64,000 bases of DNA from Cyrtodaria siliqua (GCA_037043455.1 JAWPHD010000095.1:372001-436000); one strand, 5' to 3'. Positions 29,493-42,329 are shown, numbered from the stretch's first letter. The notes: generated from the sequence alone by a model not told the origin. Numbers and translations are program-made.

Positions 29493-31538
29493 AGACGAGA
29501 TTATAGATGTGTACTATTTCCCCTAGTCCAACGACCACCATTTTATTTCCCATTGGCTCGATAGCGACATCTTGCGGCGATATCGGAACAAGGATCGATT
29601 TGATTAGAGTGCCGTCTGGTGCAATCTGTAGAACCTGTCCCGAGTCGTGCGAGCAGACGTAAAGATTTCCTTGGCAATCGAGTGCCATCCCGCGTAGATC
29701 CGTCCGTCGATACGTATTATGGAAAACCTGCTTTCCGGCGCTATTGTAACACGTAATGGCGTCGCGATCCGTCATATACATGTAGTTTTTAACCGGATCA
29801 AACGCGACACCACCCAATCCTTTGTAATCGCGCTTACGTGAAATTGTTCTTTCAACGCGGCCATTCTTCTCAACAATGGACAGGCTGCGACACGCCTTCG
29901 AGTAGCAGATTCCCATTATTTTGGCGCCGAAGCCAGTAATTCTGTACGCTTTGAAGGAAGTACGGAGTTCTCGAAGAGGTGACAGGAACTTCCCTTCGAT
30001 AGACAATAACTTGATGAGGCACTCTTCCGGAAGAGCAATGGCCGTTGTTTTATCTGGAAGCAAGCAGACACCTCGTGGTGGTGAATTCAGCTTCGTTTGG
30101 GATCGAAACATTCCGAAGTGATCAAACAGCTTCACGGCGCAGTTGTTAAAATCAGAGAGAATAACGTCTCCTGCATCCGAAATGTCTACTGAATTAAAGA
30201 TGCAGCCATTTCGATCTCCTTTTATTTTGCCGTTGATGATACCATTCTTTTGAGCTGAACAGTTGCGAAACGCTTTGGTGATTTCGCGTTTCTCGGCAAT
30301 CTCGACGAATCCCATACGATCTATCATCTTCGCCATGCGTACAAGATTCTCGTCTGCTGTGAAGACCAGTTCGACTTCCTTGTAGTCAATTCTTTCGTCG
30401 TCAGCCATCGCTTCGTATTTCTCGCACTCGTCCTTCATCGTCTGCGTAGCGACAACCTGTTGATAGTCCGATCCGGTATCCAGGGTGTTCTCCATAATAG
30501 TCAGGGAGCTGTGTATGGAGTCTCGGAGGCCACGGCTCCTGTCGATCTTGGACTGAAGAATGTCCTCGTAGTCGCGAGAGACAGCGTCGATTTCATCTCT
30601 CATTTTCTCTTCCAGTTCTTCTAGAAGTTGTACAACAGACATCTTTAACTTCGCCACGTCGTCTAATATCCCTTCCTTACGTGCTAGTAACCGCTTCTTG
30701 CTGCTTTCCTTCGTTGCTAATACGCTGTCGACAATGTTAATGCATTGACGTAAACGTTGTGCTAAGGTCTGATTTGTTCTCTTAGATCGGCTGTTCCGCG
30801 GCGTTTTGTCTACCCCAATGACAGTGTCGCAACGGCGGTGTCCCACCGCGACGCACGTGCTGCAGACGGAACACTGGTGATCGTGGCAATACATATCCAG
30901 CAGCTTCCCGCGGTGCTCGGGACATAATTCATGCGCCTGCAGCATGCGTTTCGGTTTCTCTTTGACATCATCTATGTCCATCAGAGCGTGACTCTTTGTT
31001 ATTTTCATGCCTCGGTTTTGGTGCACATATCACACATCGCTTCGCGGCACGTCGGGCACCAGTACATAGCTGGGCAGTTTTCGTCGTTCTCCATGCACGG
31101 GTCACAGCGACGTTCATTTCGCAGCTGCAACTGCATGCTCCTATCCGCTCTTTCCGTTTGATCCTCGACAGATGATCCACGCCGACTTGATAACAGCGGC
31201 ATGGTGCCATAAATTGACATACTGGGTATCTGTTGTGCCCACTGTTCAGCTGGACTCAATGCTTCGGGCTTCGGTGGCGGGTTCAATTCGCGACAGATTG
31301 GACAAGGGATGAATCTTTTTACGTTCGATCCCGGAAGTTTGGCGATGTAAATGTCAAGACAAGTCTCACAGAAAGAGTGCAGGCACGTTAGACTTTTGGG
31401 ATTCTTAAAACGGCTGTGACAAAGCTGACAGTTTAGTAAATCGTCCGGGAATGCACTGAGTTTCCGGGCAGAAACACGAGTCTCCGTCAGTTTGAAAGTC
31501 TCTCCTATTTCCGAATCGTTGTCCATACGCACGGACAT
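29491..31538 (-). CDS. Intronless tripartite-motif (RING, two B-boxes, coiled coil, NHL-like propeller) protein, one frameshift
   Basis: From ATG at 31538 the first 177 codons give a RING finger (Cys37, Cys40, Cys52, His54, Cys57, Cys60, Cys79, Cys82) and B-box 1 (CDPCMENDENC...WCPTC...CDMC). The frame closes at 31005, but a frame opening at 31026 continues with KITKSHALMDIDDVKEK, B-box 2 (CPEHRGKLLDMYCHDHQC...CVAVGHRRC), a coiled coil of about 100 residues, and a C-terminal half of NHL/propeller-like repeats (NGCIFNSVDISDAGDVILSD, GLGGVAFDPVKN, RGMALDCQGNLYV). It ends at TAA 29493-29491. One inserted base near 31015 (ACC-GA to ACC-nGA) would restore a protein of about 685 residues, the usual size for TRIM2/3/56-like E3 ligases that are expanded in bivalves. 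The break may be a sequencing error or a young pseudogene. AATAAA overlaps the stop. Confidence 0.85.
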
Positions 31539-33660
31539 CTTTGGACACTCAAATTGTCCAGAGTTTGCAGCAAAGTCATGTCCTTGTAAGCAAAACTAAT
31601 TTATAATCCTTTTTTTTTATTTCAACAAAATCCTTTTAACATAACATAAAGTTAGGTCTCTAGACACGTCTAACAAATGCGGTATCGAAGACCGCTGAAC
31701 GCCTTTTACAAAATAACTGTCTCGATTCAGTAATCATCAAAGACAAAACCAATTCTTTTACAAAATAAATTGGGCATTTAAATTTTACTATTAAGAAATG
31801 GTTACTTATATAGCTTTAATAGGCCCTATAGATACATAGTACAGCTAAATACTCTCGAAAGTATCTCGACAATTATATTCCCACCTGCACACCAAAATGC
31901 ATATGGAAAGCAGACTTTTACTTTTAAAAGTAATATAATCGTTTGTATTTGAAATATGCAAAAGTCAATGTTATAATTTATTAATATCGTCATTTTCGCT
32001 TGCCAGAGTATCACAATAGTAACCTATGTCGATCTGGGATGAGTGGGAGGGGAGTCGGGCAAGGGATGAGTTGTGGGGTAGTTTGTGGTGTGGGGAGTGG
32101 GGTGGAGATGTAGGGAGAGGGTGGAGATTGTAATACTGAGATGTCAGAATAAATACTTTCATTGTATGCGTTCACATATACATAAATATGACAAGCAATA
32201 ATTCAACCACCGAGACAGATTTACTATTTCATCATCAGAATAGAGGTTTGTTCATTTGGTGTGTATCGTCATTTTCCAGCACAGTCCCCACCACCCACCC
32301 ACCTCCGCACCCCCACCCCCACCAACACACACAGTTATTCCTTGGTAAAACCAGGCCTGTATCATCAGAATTGTGAAACTAATATATGTCAGTAAAATAT
32401 CCATCATGCCAAGTACACGTACACTTGGGGAATAAAATACATAAGTTAGCCATTTGTTTTTCTCTCGATCATGTTTATGTGACCCCTATCGAAAATATAA
32501 AATTCATACACTATCTAGCTGAATACGTGGTACTTAGGTCAAACACTTCTGAAATTTGAATGAAACCTCATATCAACATGGGATTTTCTGTATCATCTGT
32601 CTTTTACAGTGCAGATGTATACTAAAGCAAAGAAAGTGAGACCTTTTTACTATATACGTTTTTAAACCAAATGATTTTAAACTCCATTTTTGGGGACCGT
32701 GGACAGTGACGGTGGCTGGGGGTGGGAGCAAATTGTATTTTTAACATTTTATCATGCCTTATGGTATCCTTTTTATCGTAGGAAATAGATAAATAAACTA
32801 GTATTCACAATGGCTGCACTGACAATTCATGTTTCTTCCACCTGAATGTCAGGAACAACAAAATTTTGATTAGGTTTAACATAGTGTTTTCATGGAGTTT
32901 TAATTTTAAACCTGATCTTTATACAAATGCACGTAAAAACAATTTGAACTCAATGCTCTTTTATTCGTTCAAAACCTACACCTTTGTTTAATTCACGAAC
33001 TCGTGGATATTTAATATTCCAGGTAGACATGATATAACCTAGAAAGCCTCAACTTTCAGAATCGTCTACTCGCAGAAATTTTCCAGTATTTATCAAGCTA
33101 GCAAAGTTTAATTACGTCACTTCCGGTGGTGTCCCTTTCCGAAATGCAATATGAGGGATGAGGCTACGATGAATATCTAGGACAACGTGTACAATGTTGT
33201 CAATCTATTTATTTAAATTAACGTACTTTTACAGTGATAACTTAGGTATTTGTATATATTATTGACAGGTTAACATGGACTACCCAGATTGTTTTAACCT
33301 CAACTTCGCGAGTGAACACAATACGTTATTTTAGACTATTTCCTATGCAACAAACACATACTGTTGTAATATGTGGACAAATAAAAAACGACTAGCAGCT
33401 GTTATGAGGAAGAGGAAATAATATCGCTAATAAATGTCATTTTGTTTGCATTATCCAAAATGATTCAGGAAAATACTTACAGGACACTCAAAAAATACTT
33501 AAATATTAAGTAATTCAAGTACTTATATATTATACTATTCACCAGTCTTCCTCAATAGACAGGTTTTGACGTTGACATGTCAATGTCAATAAGTCATTGT
33601 TTTTTTGACACCTTATCATTCATACTCAATTGATCTGTATTGAAACTAGAGTTCCCATTT
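31539..33660. other. Intergenic, no gene recognised
   Basis: AT-rich with one G-rich block (about 32035-32130, GGGGAGTGGGGTGGAG type) and a C-rich block (about 32280-32330). The promoter of the minus gene should lie in the first part, but no clear element is visible. Confidence 0.45.
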
Positions 33661-33669
33661 TGTTTAATG

Positions 33670-34350
33670 TGTGTTGTTTAATAGGCATTTTTAATACATT
33701 TTGTTAATTACGCATTATGTTTCATTACCATTTAGCTTAATTGTCATCTTGTTTAATATGCATATTGGTTGATATGCATTTGTTTAATACGCATTTCGCC
33801 TATATCCATGTTGCACAATATATATTTTGATTACACGCATTATGTTTGAATATGCATTTTGTTTAATACGCATTTTTTATAATATACATGTAGTTTTATA
33901 TGCTTTTTGGTAATGCGCATTTTGTTTATTATGCAAGCTGTTTAATATGCTTTTTGATAATACGCATTTTGTTTAATACGCATTTTTATAATATTCATAT
34001 TGTTTTATATGCATTTTGCTAATACAAATTTTGTTTAATACGCATTTTTTTTTATAATATCCCTGTTGTTTTATAGGCTTTTGGGCAATGCGCATTTTGT
34101 TTAATATGCATGCTGTTTAATATGCTTCTTGGTAATACGCATTTTGTTTAATACGCATTTTTATAATATCCATGTTGTTTTATATGCATTTTGGTAATAC
34201 GCATTTTGTTTAATACGGATTTTTTTATATATAATTTACATGTTGTTTTATATCCATTTTGGTAATACGCATCTGTTTTAATACGCATTTTGTATAAAAC
34301 CCATGTTGTTTTATGAGCATTTTGTATAATATACTTGGTGTTTAATAAGC
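33670..34350 (+). repeat. AT-rich satellite-like tract of ACGCATTTTGTTTAAT motifs
   Basis: Variants of TTTAATACGCATTTTGT and ATATCCATGTTGTTTTATATGC alternate irregularly for nearly 700 bp. A higher unit of about 60 bp is visible in the middle. Confidence 0.8.
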
Positions 34351-34539
34351 ATATTGGTTATACGAATATGGTATTATGTTTGAGGGCACACATGTTTAGC
34401 ATGTACGAACATACGCATACGCATATGCAGTTATATCATACCATACACATGTTCATTAGAAATGTTGGTATGACTCGGGTTGAATTCACATTATATATCA
34501 ATGTACGTGAACTAATATAAAACTACATTACTCACAGTG

Positions 34540-34870
34540 TAGGAAAATATAACACCTCTCACATCCTTAGCACCGGCTTAAGTATTGGTCTTGATGATCC
34601 CAACGGATCAGTAAGTAACAACACTACTGATTTGTAGTCGGGACTACTTTTTACGACCGCAGCACAGCACTAAATAAACGCTAGTGTGAATGTCAATTAA
34701 TACTGGAAAGGGAATCCCTTAAAAAGAACAAATACAAACAAAACAGAAAAGTAGCAGAGTCGGTTTTATTGAGTCTGTTCATGAGAAGTAATATAATGTC
34801 TCTCACGCCCCTAGCACCGTTTTAAGCGGTATTTGACTTTAAAGACACAGCGTAATAACACAATACAAGT
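34540..34870 (+). repeat. Hairpin repeat family R3, head-to-tail partial copies
   Basis: CTCACATCCTTAGCACCGGC at about 34558 and CTCACGCCCCTAGCACCG at about 34802 are successive copies 244 bp apart. GAGTCGGTTTTATTGAGTC lies just before the second. Related to 42330-42663 and, through the hairpin module, to family R2. Confidence 0.7.
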
Positions 34871-35104
34871 CCATCACCATTATTCGTCAAACGGAATATC
34901 ACTTAAAGCTACAGAGTCCCTATATCAATCGATTTCTTCTTTGTAGGCGTGTCTTTATTTGTAACTTCATGTTCACCAGCTCATGTCGAAACCGGGTATT
35001 TAAGCGAGCAAATTTAGCGTAGGAAATCATTTACTGTATATACATCGACCAGAGCACATCGTACCTATACACTGGTAACAGTAATTTTTACAGAAAAAAA
35101 AAGT

Positions 35105-35185
35105 TAGCTTCTTTCGGGGCTCGAACACACGACCTTCTGATTTCAAGTCCGGTGCTCTATCCACGGAACTATAACGCTACTTGAG
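35105..35185 (-). other. tRNA-like sequence (SINE head candidate)
   Basis: On minus: AGTTCCGTGGATAGAGCACC, CUUGAAA loop, GGTCGTGTGTTCGAGCCCCG. The mismatched T stem argues against a functional tRNA. Confidence 0.5.
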
Positions 35186-35464
35186 AAAATAGTATACTAG
35201 CTACTATTTATTATGAGGCAAAATAACTTAACATATTTGAACGCAACTAAAGATGGATCACTAAATATGAAGTCCATATTGTCGCAAGTGTAAATTAACA
35301 TTGCCTTGTGTAATATTGTATTTTATTAATATGAAACTAATACTTCGCCTCAAATCAACCAAATCTCGACTTGTTATTTAGCGCTTGATATGTTTGTATG
35401 CGCGCTTTTGTTATTACGTAATGCCTATTTAGTGTTAAAACTGCTACAGCATACCAATACATAG

Positions 35465-35543
35465 CAGTGGTCTAGTGGTTCAGCGTACGACTTTCAAAAC
35501 TTACAAGTGCAAGGCTGTGGTTCAAATCCCGTTCCGGGCAATT
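35465..35543 (+). other. tRNA-like sequence (SINE head candidate)
   Basis: GTGGTCTAGTGGTTCAGCG (A box) and GTGGTTCAAATCCCGTTCCG (B box). The anticodon arm does not fold cleanly. Confidence 0.5.
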
Positions 35544-35868
35544 GTTTTTCAATCACATATATTTTGGAGCCGTATATTTATCGATGTTACCTGTACGGAG
35601 GCTAAATAAAAATGTGAAATTTTACGCATCGATTTCTCCTTATATACCGACTTTTGGGGTGTTCGTCGATTTGAAACTACTTCACACGTGACTCATTCAT
35701 ATTCATGAGTTATTACCAGTTAAAATAGGGCGTGTACAGCTTTAAGCCAGTGGTATTGATTACATTTGTTATATTGCTACACACGAGTCAAACGAAATAC
35801 CTGCATTTCAGCTCATAGACTGGGCCCATGTTTAAAATTTGTAAATTTTAGCGGCATTTTGTTTTAGA

Positions 35869-36094
35869 ATTATGATGGATACCAAGCTGCAGTTTGACAG
35901 GAAAGACAATTTTTGAGACATGTCATTGTTTTTTTGATAATTTTACTGGGAATATTTGGAATATATTTTAAAAATAAACATTTCTTACCAGTTATCAATT
36001 TTCTCTACATATTTTGACTCCATATACATTGACTTATCATATGAATAATATTTCAAGCTGATTTTTTAAGGAAAGGCAATTGTTGGGACATTTT
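35869..36094 (+). repeat. Left arm of a long inverted repeat
   Basis: ATGGATACCAAGCTGCAG, then GACAGGAAAGACAATTTT, TTGATAATTTTACTGGGAA and AATAATATTTCAAGCTGA are the reverse complement, with divergence, of 40770-40998. The region between is 35.9-41.0 kb. Confidence 0.75.
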
Positions 36095-36134
36095 AGAATC
36101 AATAAAATCCACTACTAGGATACGGCACACTTGC

Positions 36135-36700
36135 TTGATTCTGCCAGACAACAAGGCAGATGTAGTACAGTTTTGGTCTGATGAAGTGATTTCTCAAGTG
36201 ATAGACAATAAGGAAATTGTTGCAGCTGATGACCTCACAGACGAACTTAAAACATGGCCATCACTAAGTTCAAGTGATTTCACTCCGCTTCGATCATTAA
36301 ATGAGGAAGCTGATACACATTATGGAGTTGCATGCTCTCCAGCGCCAGTACAGCACTGTTTTCTGTTAGTTGTATATCATTTTCCGCATGTACAGCGTCA
36401 ACAACTGTAGCTTTCAAAAGGCAAGTCAAAGAAAAGGCGTAATATTCCAACTGAAGTTGGCTCAACAACCTACCAATCGAATTAGCGATGACCTTTTGCC
36501 ATTTCATGCGTTAAAAGAATACACCATCACTTCCTTTGCAAACCACACCAAATAGGCACCATGGAAGATAGTCCAAGAGCACCATAACCTGCTAAATGCC
36601 TTAGGGAGAGAGACCTTACAGAAAACACCATCAATTCTGCAGAGAAGTTTGTCTATAGAATCTATAAAGTGCAACAGATGAAAATTATTAGCCTTTATTT
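36135..36700 (+). pseudogene. Decayed protein of an unclassified mobile element
   Basis: Fragments in shifting frames read KADVVQFWSDEVISQV, DLTDELKTWPSLSSSDF, then RRNIPTEVGSTTYQSN, LPFHALKEYTITSFANHTK, APWKIVQEHHNLLNALGRE and TINSAEKFVYRIYKVQQ. The last segments resemble ORFs of uncharacterised animal transposon-associated proteins (a conserved EKFVxxLY-type motif), recalled but not verified. The frames are broken by stops near 36408 and 36553. Position inside an inverted-repeat pair fits a DNA transposon remnant. Confidence 0.4.
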
Positions 36701-36744
36701 CACTGTTACAGGTGCACTATAAAAAAAGTATTAAAGGAGATATT

Positions 36745-37135
36745 TGGAAAACACAAAAAATACCAAAGACATTGCAGTCTCGGTTTGATTGAGACTACTC
36801 ATGAACGGTAGTGAAAAGTGCTTCCTACCATGCACGCCCTCTAGACCCGGGTTAAGAAGAACAACTAAATATTTAAAATGCCAATATTACAGCAATTTGA
36901 GCCATCCCGAAGATGTATGCATATGACGGTGAACATGGAACCTTCAATGCGGTATTTTCACACCATTCCAATGCTAGCGGCAAATAAATTTAAATTCAGA
37001 TATGTTTCATATTACAATGCCAGCGGCGTATGGTCCAAGTTTCTAACAAAACGCTTTCCCCTAAACGAGAAAACAATGGGCGAAATTAACAAAATGGAAT
37101 TTAGCTGGGAGCAGAGGTTATGCGTATCACAGTTA
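36745..37135 (+). repeat. R2 hairpin repeat, copy 2
   Basis: CAGTCTCGGTTTGATTGAG, ACGGTAGTGAAAAGTGC, CCATCCCGAAGATG and ACGAGAAAACAATGGGCGAA align with copy 1. The open frames here are accidental. Confidence 0.75.
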
Positions 37136-37414
37136 AAAGTCAATATACTAAATTAAAAAGGCGGAAACATATCCTAAGTAAGAAACCAAAAGTATTTAAG
37201 AATGTACCACCGATATCTGTAACTATCGGGCTTAGCGATCTCCAAAGATTGGAATGTATAACTGTTCTGATTGCAAGCACCATGATACGGAAACAGACTG
37301 ACTTTGCTAAACCAGAGCTACCAGTGGCAGAGATAGCTTGTCGTGTTATTAAAAGCCTCGATAACATTAGCGTGTGTATCTGGAGAAAGGCCTAACATAA
37401 AAGAGTATGATAAT

Positions 37415-37495
37415 GGACCTTTGGAAACGTCCGAACACGACACTTACAACATATTGCAGTCTCGGTTTGATTGAGACTGTTCATGAACGGTAGTG
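37415..37495 (+). repeat. R2 hairpin repeat, truncated copy 3
   Basis: GGAAACGTCCGAACACGAC, then GCAGTCTCGGTTTGATTGAG and ATGAACGGTAGTGAAAA, cut off exactly where the minus-strand Naiad sequence begins. Confidence 0.75.
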
Positions 37496-38210
37496 AAAAT
37501 AAAGTCACGTTCGTAGCAGTATAATGACAAATCTGCGACAATGGGTGCACAGTTAGTACCCATAGGAATGCCAACGGTTTGCCTATAAACGGTATGCCCA
37601 AACCTGACAAAAATGTTGTCTAATAAGAATGATAATGATTCACAAACTTCTTGACAAGCCCATAAAGTGTAACCATCGGGATCACTGTTGGTAAAAAATG
37701 CCCTAGTATTGTTACAGGCTAAAAAAGTAGTTCCCTGTCGAAAGTTTTTTTTTGTATAAGAGCTATTAGTTTTTCCTTTATAAGGCTATGCGGTAAAGTA
37801 GTGTAAATTGTAGAAAAGTCATAAGTAGATAATGATGAAACTTGTGGTAGATTATGTAGTTTGTTAAGAACCTCGCCAGAATTTGTTATTGACCAGAATA
37901 AATTGAGTTTTCATAGGCTTTCTCACAATACCTTTTCACATGCTCTTTAACTGCTGTGATGCAATATGTTTAAAGTTTGGAGATATTAGTTGTGGTACAT
38001 GCGCTAGGATTTGCAATGAAGCTGGCTTTTTAATGCTGTTTGTGTAGTTTAGGGATCCAGTAAAATGTATGGAATTTATTATGCTTCTCATCCAGTTTGA
38101 TCCCAAACTTGGAAATATGTGCGATATGGTCACGAATTATATCGCTCTCATTTGAGTTAATCAGACTGTACGAGCCGGTGCTCCCGACTTTCTCTTTTAA
38201 AACATTAACA

Positions 38211-38213
38211 TCA
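38211..38213 (-). other. Conserved in-frame TGA in RT (subfamily 2)
   Basis: NNIIII-TGA, corresponding to 18687-18689. The bases after it are partly deleted. Confidence 0.6.
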
Positions 38214-39428
38214 TATAATAATAATATTATTAGAGGCTTTGTCAGCAGGAACTAAGACATATTTAGTATGAAAATCCTGGATCGCTTTCTTCAGATGACG
38301 AAACGTAAACCTAGGTCTAGATGGTAATAATGATGGATTAGATTTATAGAACTTAATTCTAGAATCCATTATTTTAAGAATTTGTTTCTTCCAATCATTG
38401 AGCTCTTGAATACCTGCATTTTCTCGACGACACCATTTTGCACTACAGATGTCAACAGATTCAGCAATCTGAACACGGCAAGTATCAAAATCAATTAATG
38501 AAGGTAATCTATATTTGGTACCTTCAGAAAATAGAAAACGAAGGCGTTTGTCGATAAGTTCAAATTTGCCAGTGATAAAATGACCGGCTGGAGTATAGCA
38601 GAAATTTGAATCTTTACAATTGCATAAGTATGGAGTATTTGTATCTAAATCAAGATCTAAAACAACTTATTATAATTCAAAATAATGTTTCTAATCATAG
38701 GATTTTCAGTGTTTTTGAAATATTTTGGAATAGAATCAATAACATTTTTATCTCTAAATATACTAGGTAAATCAATAAAATCTATACCCTTCTTAAGATA
38801 ACTTATTTTCAAGAAAAACCTTTCGTGTTCAGATTCTTTATCGATCCGAAGTCGGAGAACATGTTGCGTTTAACTATGAATGACGGGAGCTGAATTGTAA
38901 AAAGGATGTGTAGGAAGAAATTCCTCGTTAATTGTTTGTAATGCTAAAAGAAAGAGAAGTGAGACAAGAAAGCATGGTATGTTTACCGGAATTTGTAAGT
39001 ATGTTGCGTAAATATGAAACGGATATAAAAACTTAAGACTGTCGTTTGATGTTACTATTACACCTACGTCGATGTGACCTAGATTTACGTTTCCTAATAG
39101 AAACTATAGAAAAAAATATCAATATCATGATCTCGAGTAATATTTCCTTCCTGATAAATATTGTCGTTGAGGCCAGTGCAATCTCTTCATCCACTTTAAC
39201 TCTGCAATGTGTAACGCTTTAAATTTAAAACTGGATGGAGCATTAGTATAAAGTATATCTTCAAAAGGCTGAATAGTTACATTGTTAATGCCCTGTTTGG
39301 CGAATATGTTGATATAAAGAATTGTTTAATTTATTACCATTTCCAACACTGTATTTGTGTTCAAGGAATCGAACTTTTTATGATCTACTAGTTTGTCCGA
39401 CATATTGGATGCCGCAACGAGGTACATT

Positions 39429-39431
39429 TCA
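39429..39431 (-). other. Conserved in-frame TGA in nuclease (subfamily 2)
   Basis: VLT-TGA-NVPRCGIQYVG; same codon as 17426-17428. Confidence 0.7.
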
Positions 39432-40189
39432 TGTAAGAACATATATAACATGCGTAGTTTTACAATCTATATCCGATTGAAGATTTACTCTAAACACTGT
39501 ACCTTTGACTGTTGATTTTATAGTGGACTTGTAAGTTAAATGACTGCAGCATATACACCTCTTAGAATTGCACTTTTAATTGAAGGGTATAGGCTGCGTG
39601 TAGAGTACAAAAGGCGATTTAAATCTGAAGCACGAACATGGTATTTCTTGAAAATTGGAGATTTTAAAGGAGTCAGTAAGACTTTAGAAGTATATTGAAA
39701 AATATTTATAACTTTACTAGTGAGAATATAAAAATATTTAGCTGAAAGAAGATAACTATATAAACACCATTAATGTTTTTAATATAAAAAACAGTTATTT
39801 CCAATTAACGACAAATCGTGTAACAACTTAGATTACGTAATATTGCATAATAATATTTAGTACATCTAATTTTATAGTGCTTTATTCTATATCAGTTTCA
39901 TTATGCAATTAAAGGAAATTAATATGTGTTACATAATATTACAATGTTTCATGCAATATTACATGTCTACTAATTGAACTTTAAACATATTCACACACTT
40001 GTGAATAAAAAGTCACGTTGTGGCATATATCGACACTACACCCACTAGTTGTTTGTTACTTACTTCCCCGAATAAACAATGCGCATAAATCAGTCAAATT
40101 CAAGACCACATTTAGTAGAATATTTAAAGACTCCTTAGAAAAGTAAGCCAAAATGCCGGTGAACACAAAGTGGTTTGAGAAAGATACTA

Positions 40190-40998
40190 TTGGAATAAAT
40201 ATGCAGGGAAAATTGATAATTGATGTATGTTTTTTTTCAATATATTATAAAAAATCTAAAAAATATTAAAAAAACACGAACTGTCCGAAGGGTTGCCTTT
40301 CCTGTCAACATTCAGCTTGAAATAATATTCCTATAAAAATTGAAAATATATGGAATCGAAATATGTAGAAACAATTAGTAATTGATATAAAACGTGTATT
40401 TAAAAAAAACTTATTCCAAAACAATCCCAATAAAATTATCAAGAGACGATGAAATGTAAAAAAATAGCACCTTTTCTGCCAAAATGCAGCTTGGATTTGT
40501 TTACCTGTGTAAAGTCAGTTCATATAAATTATAAATATGTGGAGGAAACTGATGTAAAATGTTTCTTTTAAAAAATATTCCAAAAAATTCCCAGTAAATT
40601 ATTAAAAATCAATGAAATGTCCCCAAAATTACATTTCTTGTCAAAACTTTGCTTGAAATATTATTCCAATGATTAGTCAAAATATGTGGAGAAAATTGAT
40701 GACCGGTGTAAAATGTTAATTTTAAACATAGATTCCAAAAATTCTAAGTAAAATAATTAAAAGGACGATAAAATGTCCGATACATTGCATTTCTTTCTAA
40801 AATTCAGCTTGAAATATTATTCTTATGATATTAATGTATATGAAGTCAAAATATGTAGAAAAAAAAGATCACTGGTGTAAAATGTTTATTTTCAAAAATA
40901 TAATCCAAAACTTCCCAGTAAAATTATCAATAAACAATGAAATGTCCCCAAAATTATCTTTCCTGTCATCTTAATTCATCTTGGTATCTACCATAATC
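40190..40998. repeat. Right inverted-repeat arm made of about five degenerate 150-bp units
   Basis: Each unit has AAATATGTGGAGAAAATTGAT, GGTGTAAAATGTT, TTCCCAGTAAAATTATCAA, GAAATGTCCCCAAAATT and TTCAGCTTGAAATATTATTC variants. The outermost unit is the reverse complement of 35869-36094. Confidence 0.75.
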
Positions 40999-41675
40999 GA
41001 ACTCGGCATACCCAAATTAATATAAAAGCACCAAGATACCACTTTTACAAGGAAATACCGCTGAGGTATTGTCGAAATATTCGTTATAAAATCCTGCTGA
41101 TATAAGCTTTCCCATCGCTTAATGGAATTAAGGCGGGACAACGTAATATAAAATTACCTATTCAATGTTTTAATTTAAGGTTTTATTTCATACCCCAGCC
41201 AACCCCGTTTCCACTTCTTGGAGAAGGGGTTGGATGGGATATGAAAGTTAGTACTCGGACCACGTAATGTACAGAAATAGTTCTAGTTTATCATCTGCGC
41301 CGAGAGCTTAAAACGAGCTATTACAACCGCTCCACGTAGATCGCCGTCGTCCGGTAATAGTTTGCTTAAACGACTTCTCCTCAGAAACTGTTTGCCAGTT
41401 TCAAACTAACTTCATTGTGTATTTACCTTTGTTAAAATCTGGTCAACTTTGCATTCATAATAGTCACCTCTAACCAATATAGGGCAAACCTCAATCTTCA
41501 AGAACCAGATTTTGAGATATTTCTTCTGAAATAATTTTAAATCATAGACGATTAATCGTAATCAAATGATTACCGCGATCCCTCTGTTTATATTAATGTA
41601 TAAACATATGATTTATTTTTATATTTAGTACATTGACATTCTAGTTTGTACAAAAACAGATAATCCTTTTTCCAG
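40999..41675. other. Non-coding stretch upstream of gene B exons
   Basis: Contains an imperfect inverted repeat around 41204-41245 (CCAGCCAACCCC with GGGGTTGG). From about 41360 to 41520 it has a segment that may be a dispersed repeat. No exon recognised. Confidence 0.4.
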
Positions 41676-42180
41676 GCCTGTTTAAGGACAGCATTATCAT
41701 GACAGTAATTCAAGACGATGTATCACAGTCATCCAGTGGATTGTACCATATAGCAGCAGTACCCGGTTCACCGCATGATCTCAAATACAACCTCACCTAC
41801 AACCTTACAGTTTCCAAAGAATATCATGTCAGTTTCGCTAGCTTCAACATGAAATTCATGAGCTGCGACATCGATTATCTACTCCGCCAATTATACGTAT
41901 ACGATTTCTACACGTCTTCAGTCTATGTAGTCACAAATTTTGCTTGGGGAACACCCTTGTCCAGTTTATCGATTCATACGTTGCATGCCGGTGTATCGAA
42001 ATCCGACATCAATATTGCTGTAGACTGGATCTCACACAACGTTTACTGGACTGATCCACTATATCGCTGGATCGTTATGCAGCCTGGGAAATTAGAGAAT
42101 GTAGACCAGTTGCAATACAAAATTATTGTTGCAGGCGATCTGGAGCGGCCATATGGACTTGCAGTTGACTCAATACATGG
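41676..42180 (+). CDS. Gene B exon: start of first YWTD propeller (LRP-like)
   Basis: Acceptor CTTTTTCCAG, phase 1 entry, 505 bp open, donor ATGG/GTAAGA in phase 2. The first half (GLFKDSIIMTVIQDD, YNLTYNLTVSKEYHVSF) is not recognised. The second half carries propeller blades: DINIAVDWISHNVYWTDPLY, followed by LERPYGLAVDSIHG, the YWTD and GLAVD signatures of LDL-receptor-related proteins. A Met at 41699 could be a start, but the good acceptor just upstream and phase make an internal exon more likely. The preceding exon was not found. LRPs are type I endocytic or signalling receptors; ligand cannot be inferred. Confidence 0.82.
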
Positions 42181-42329
42181 GTAAGAGTATCCTAAATAAG
42201 TTTAAAATCGTAGTTTTTTTATATTGTAAATACGTTTAATAGGTAATTAATCGTCCTTAACTATTGTAAGCATATTTTATTCACAGAATTAGGTTTAATT
42301 AAATTTATTACATTTCTATGGGTGAAATA

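Larger units (their letters stand above)
37496..39700 (-). mobile_element. Naiad, second diverged subfamily, near-complete coding region
   Basis: From right to left on minus: Cys cluster KCNSKRCICC, DCKTTHVIYVLT-(TGA)-NVPRCGIQYVGQT, a linker, CxC as LCNCKDSNFCYTPAGHFITG, KYVLVPADKASNNIIII-(TGA), the fingers, and VGIPMGTNCAPIVADL, where it breaks off. Nuclease again precedes RT. Many frameshifts and stops show it is old and inactive. Its conservation of TGA at two sites shared with the 16.5-21 kb copy is the reason it matters. Confidence 0.85.

Noticed and set aside
37120..37395. 91-codon plus-strand frame
   Set aside because: Starts within an R2 repeat, no recognisable domain, and a similar-length frame exists on the opposite strand; judged random.
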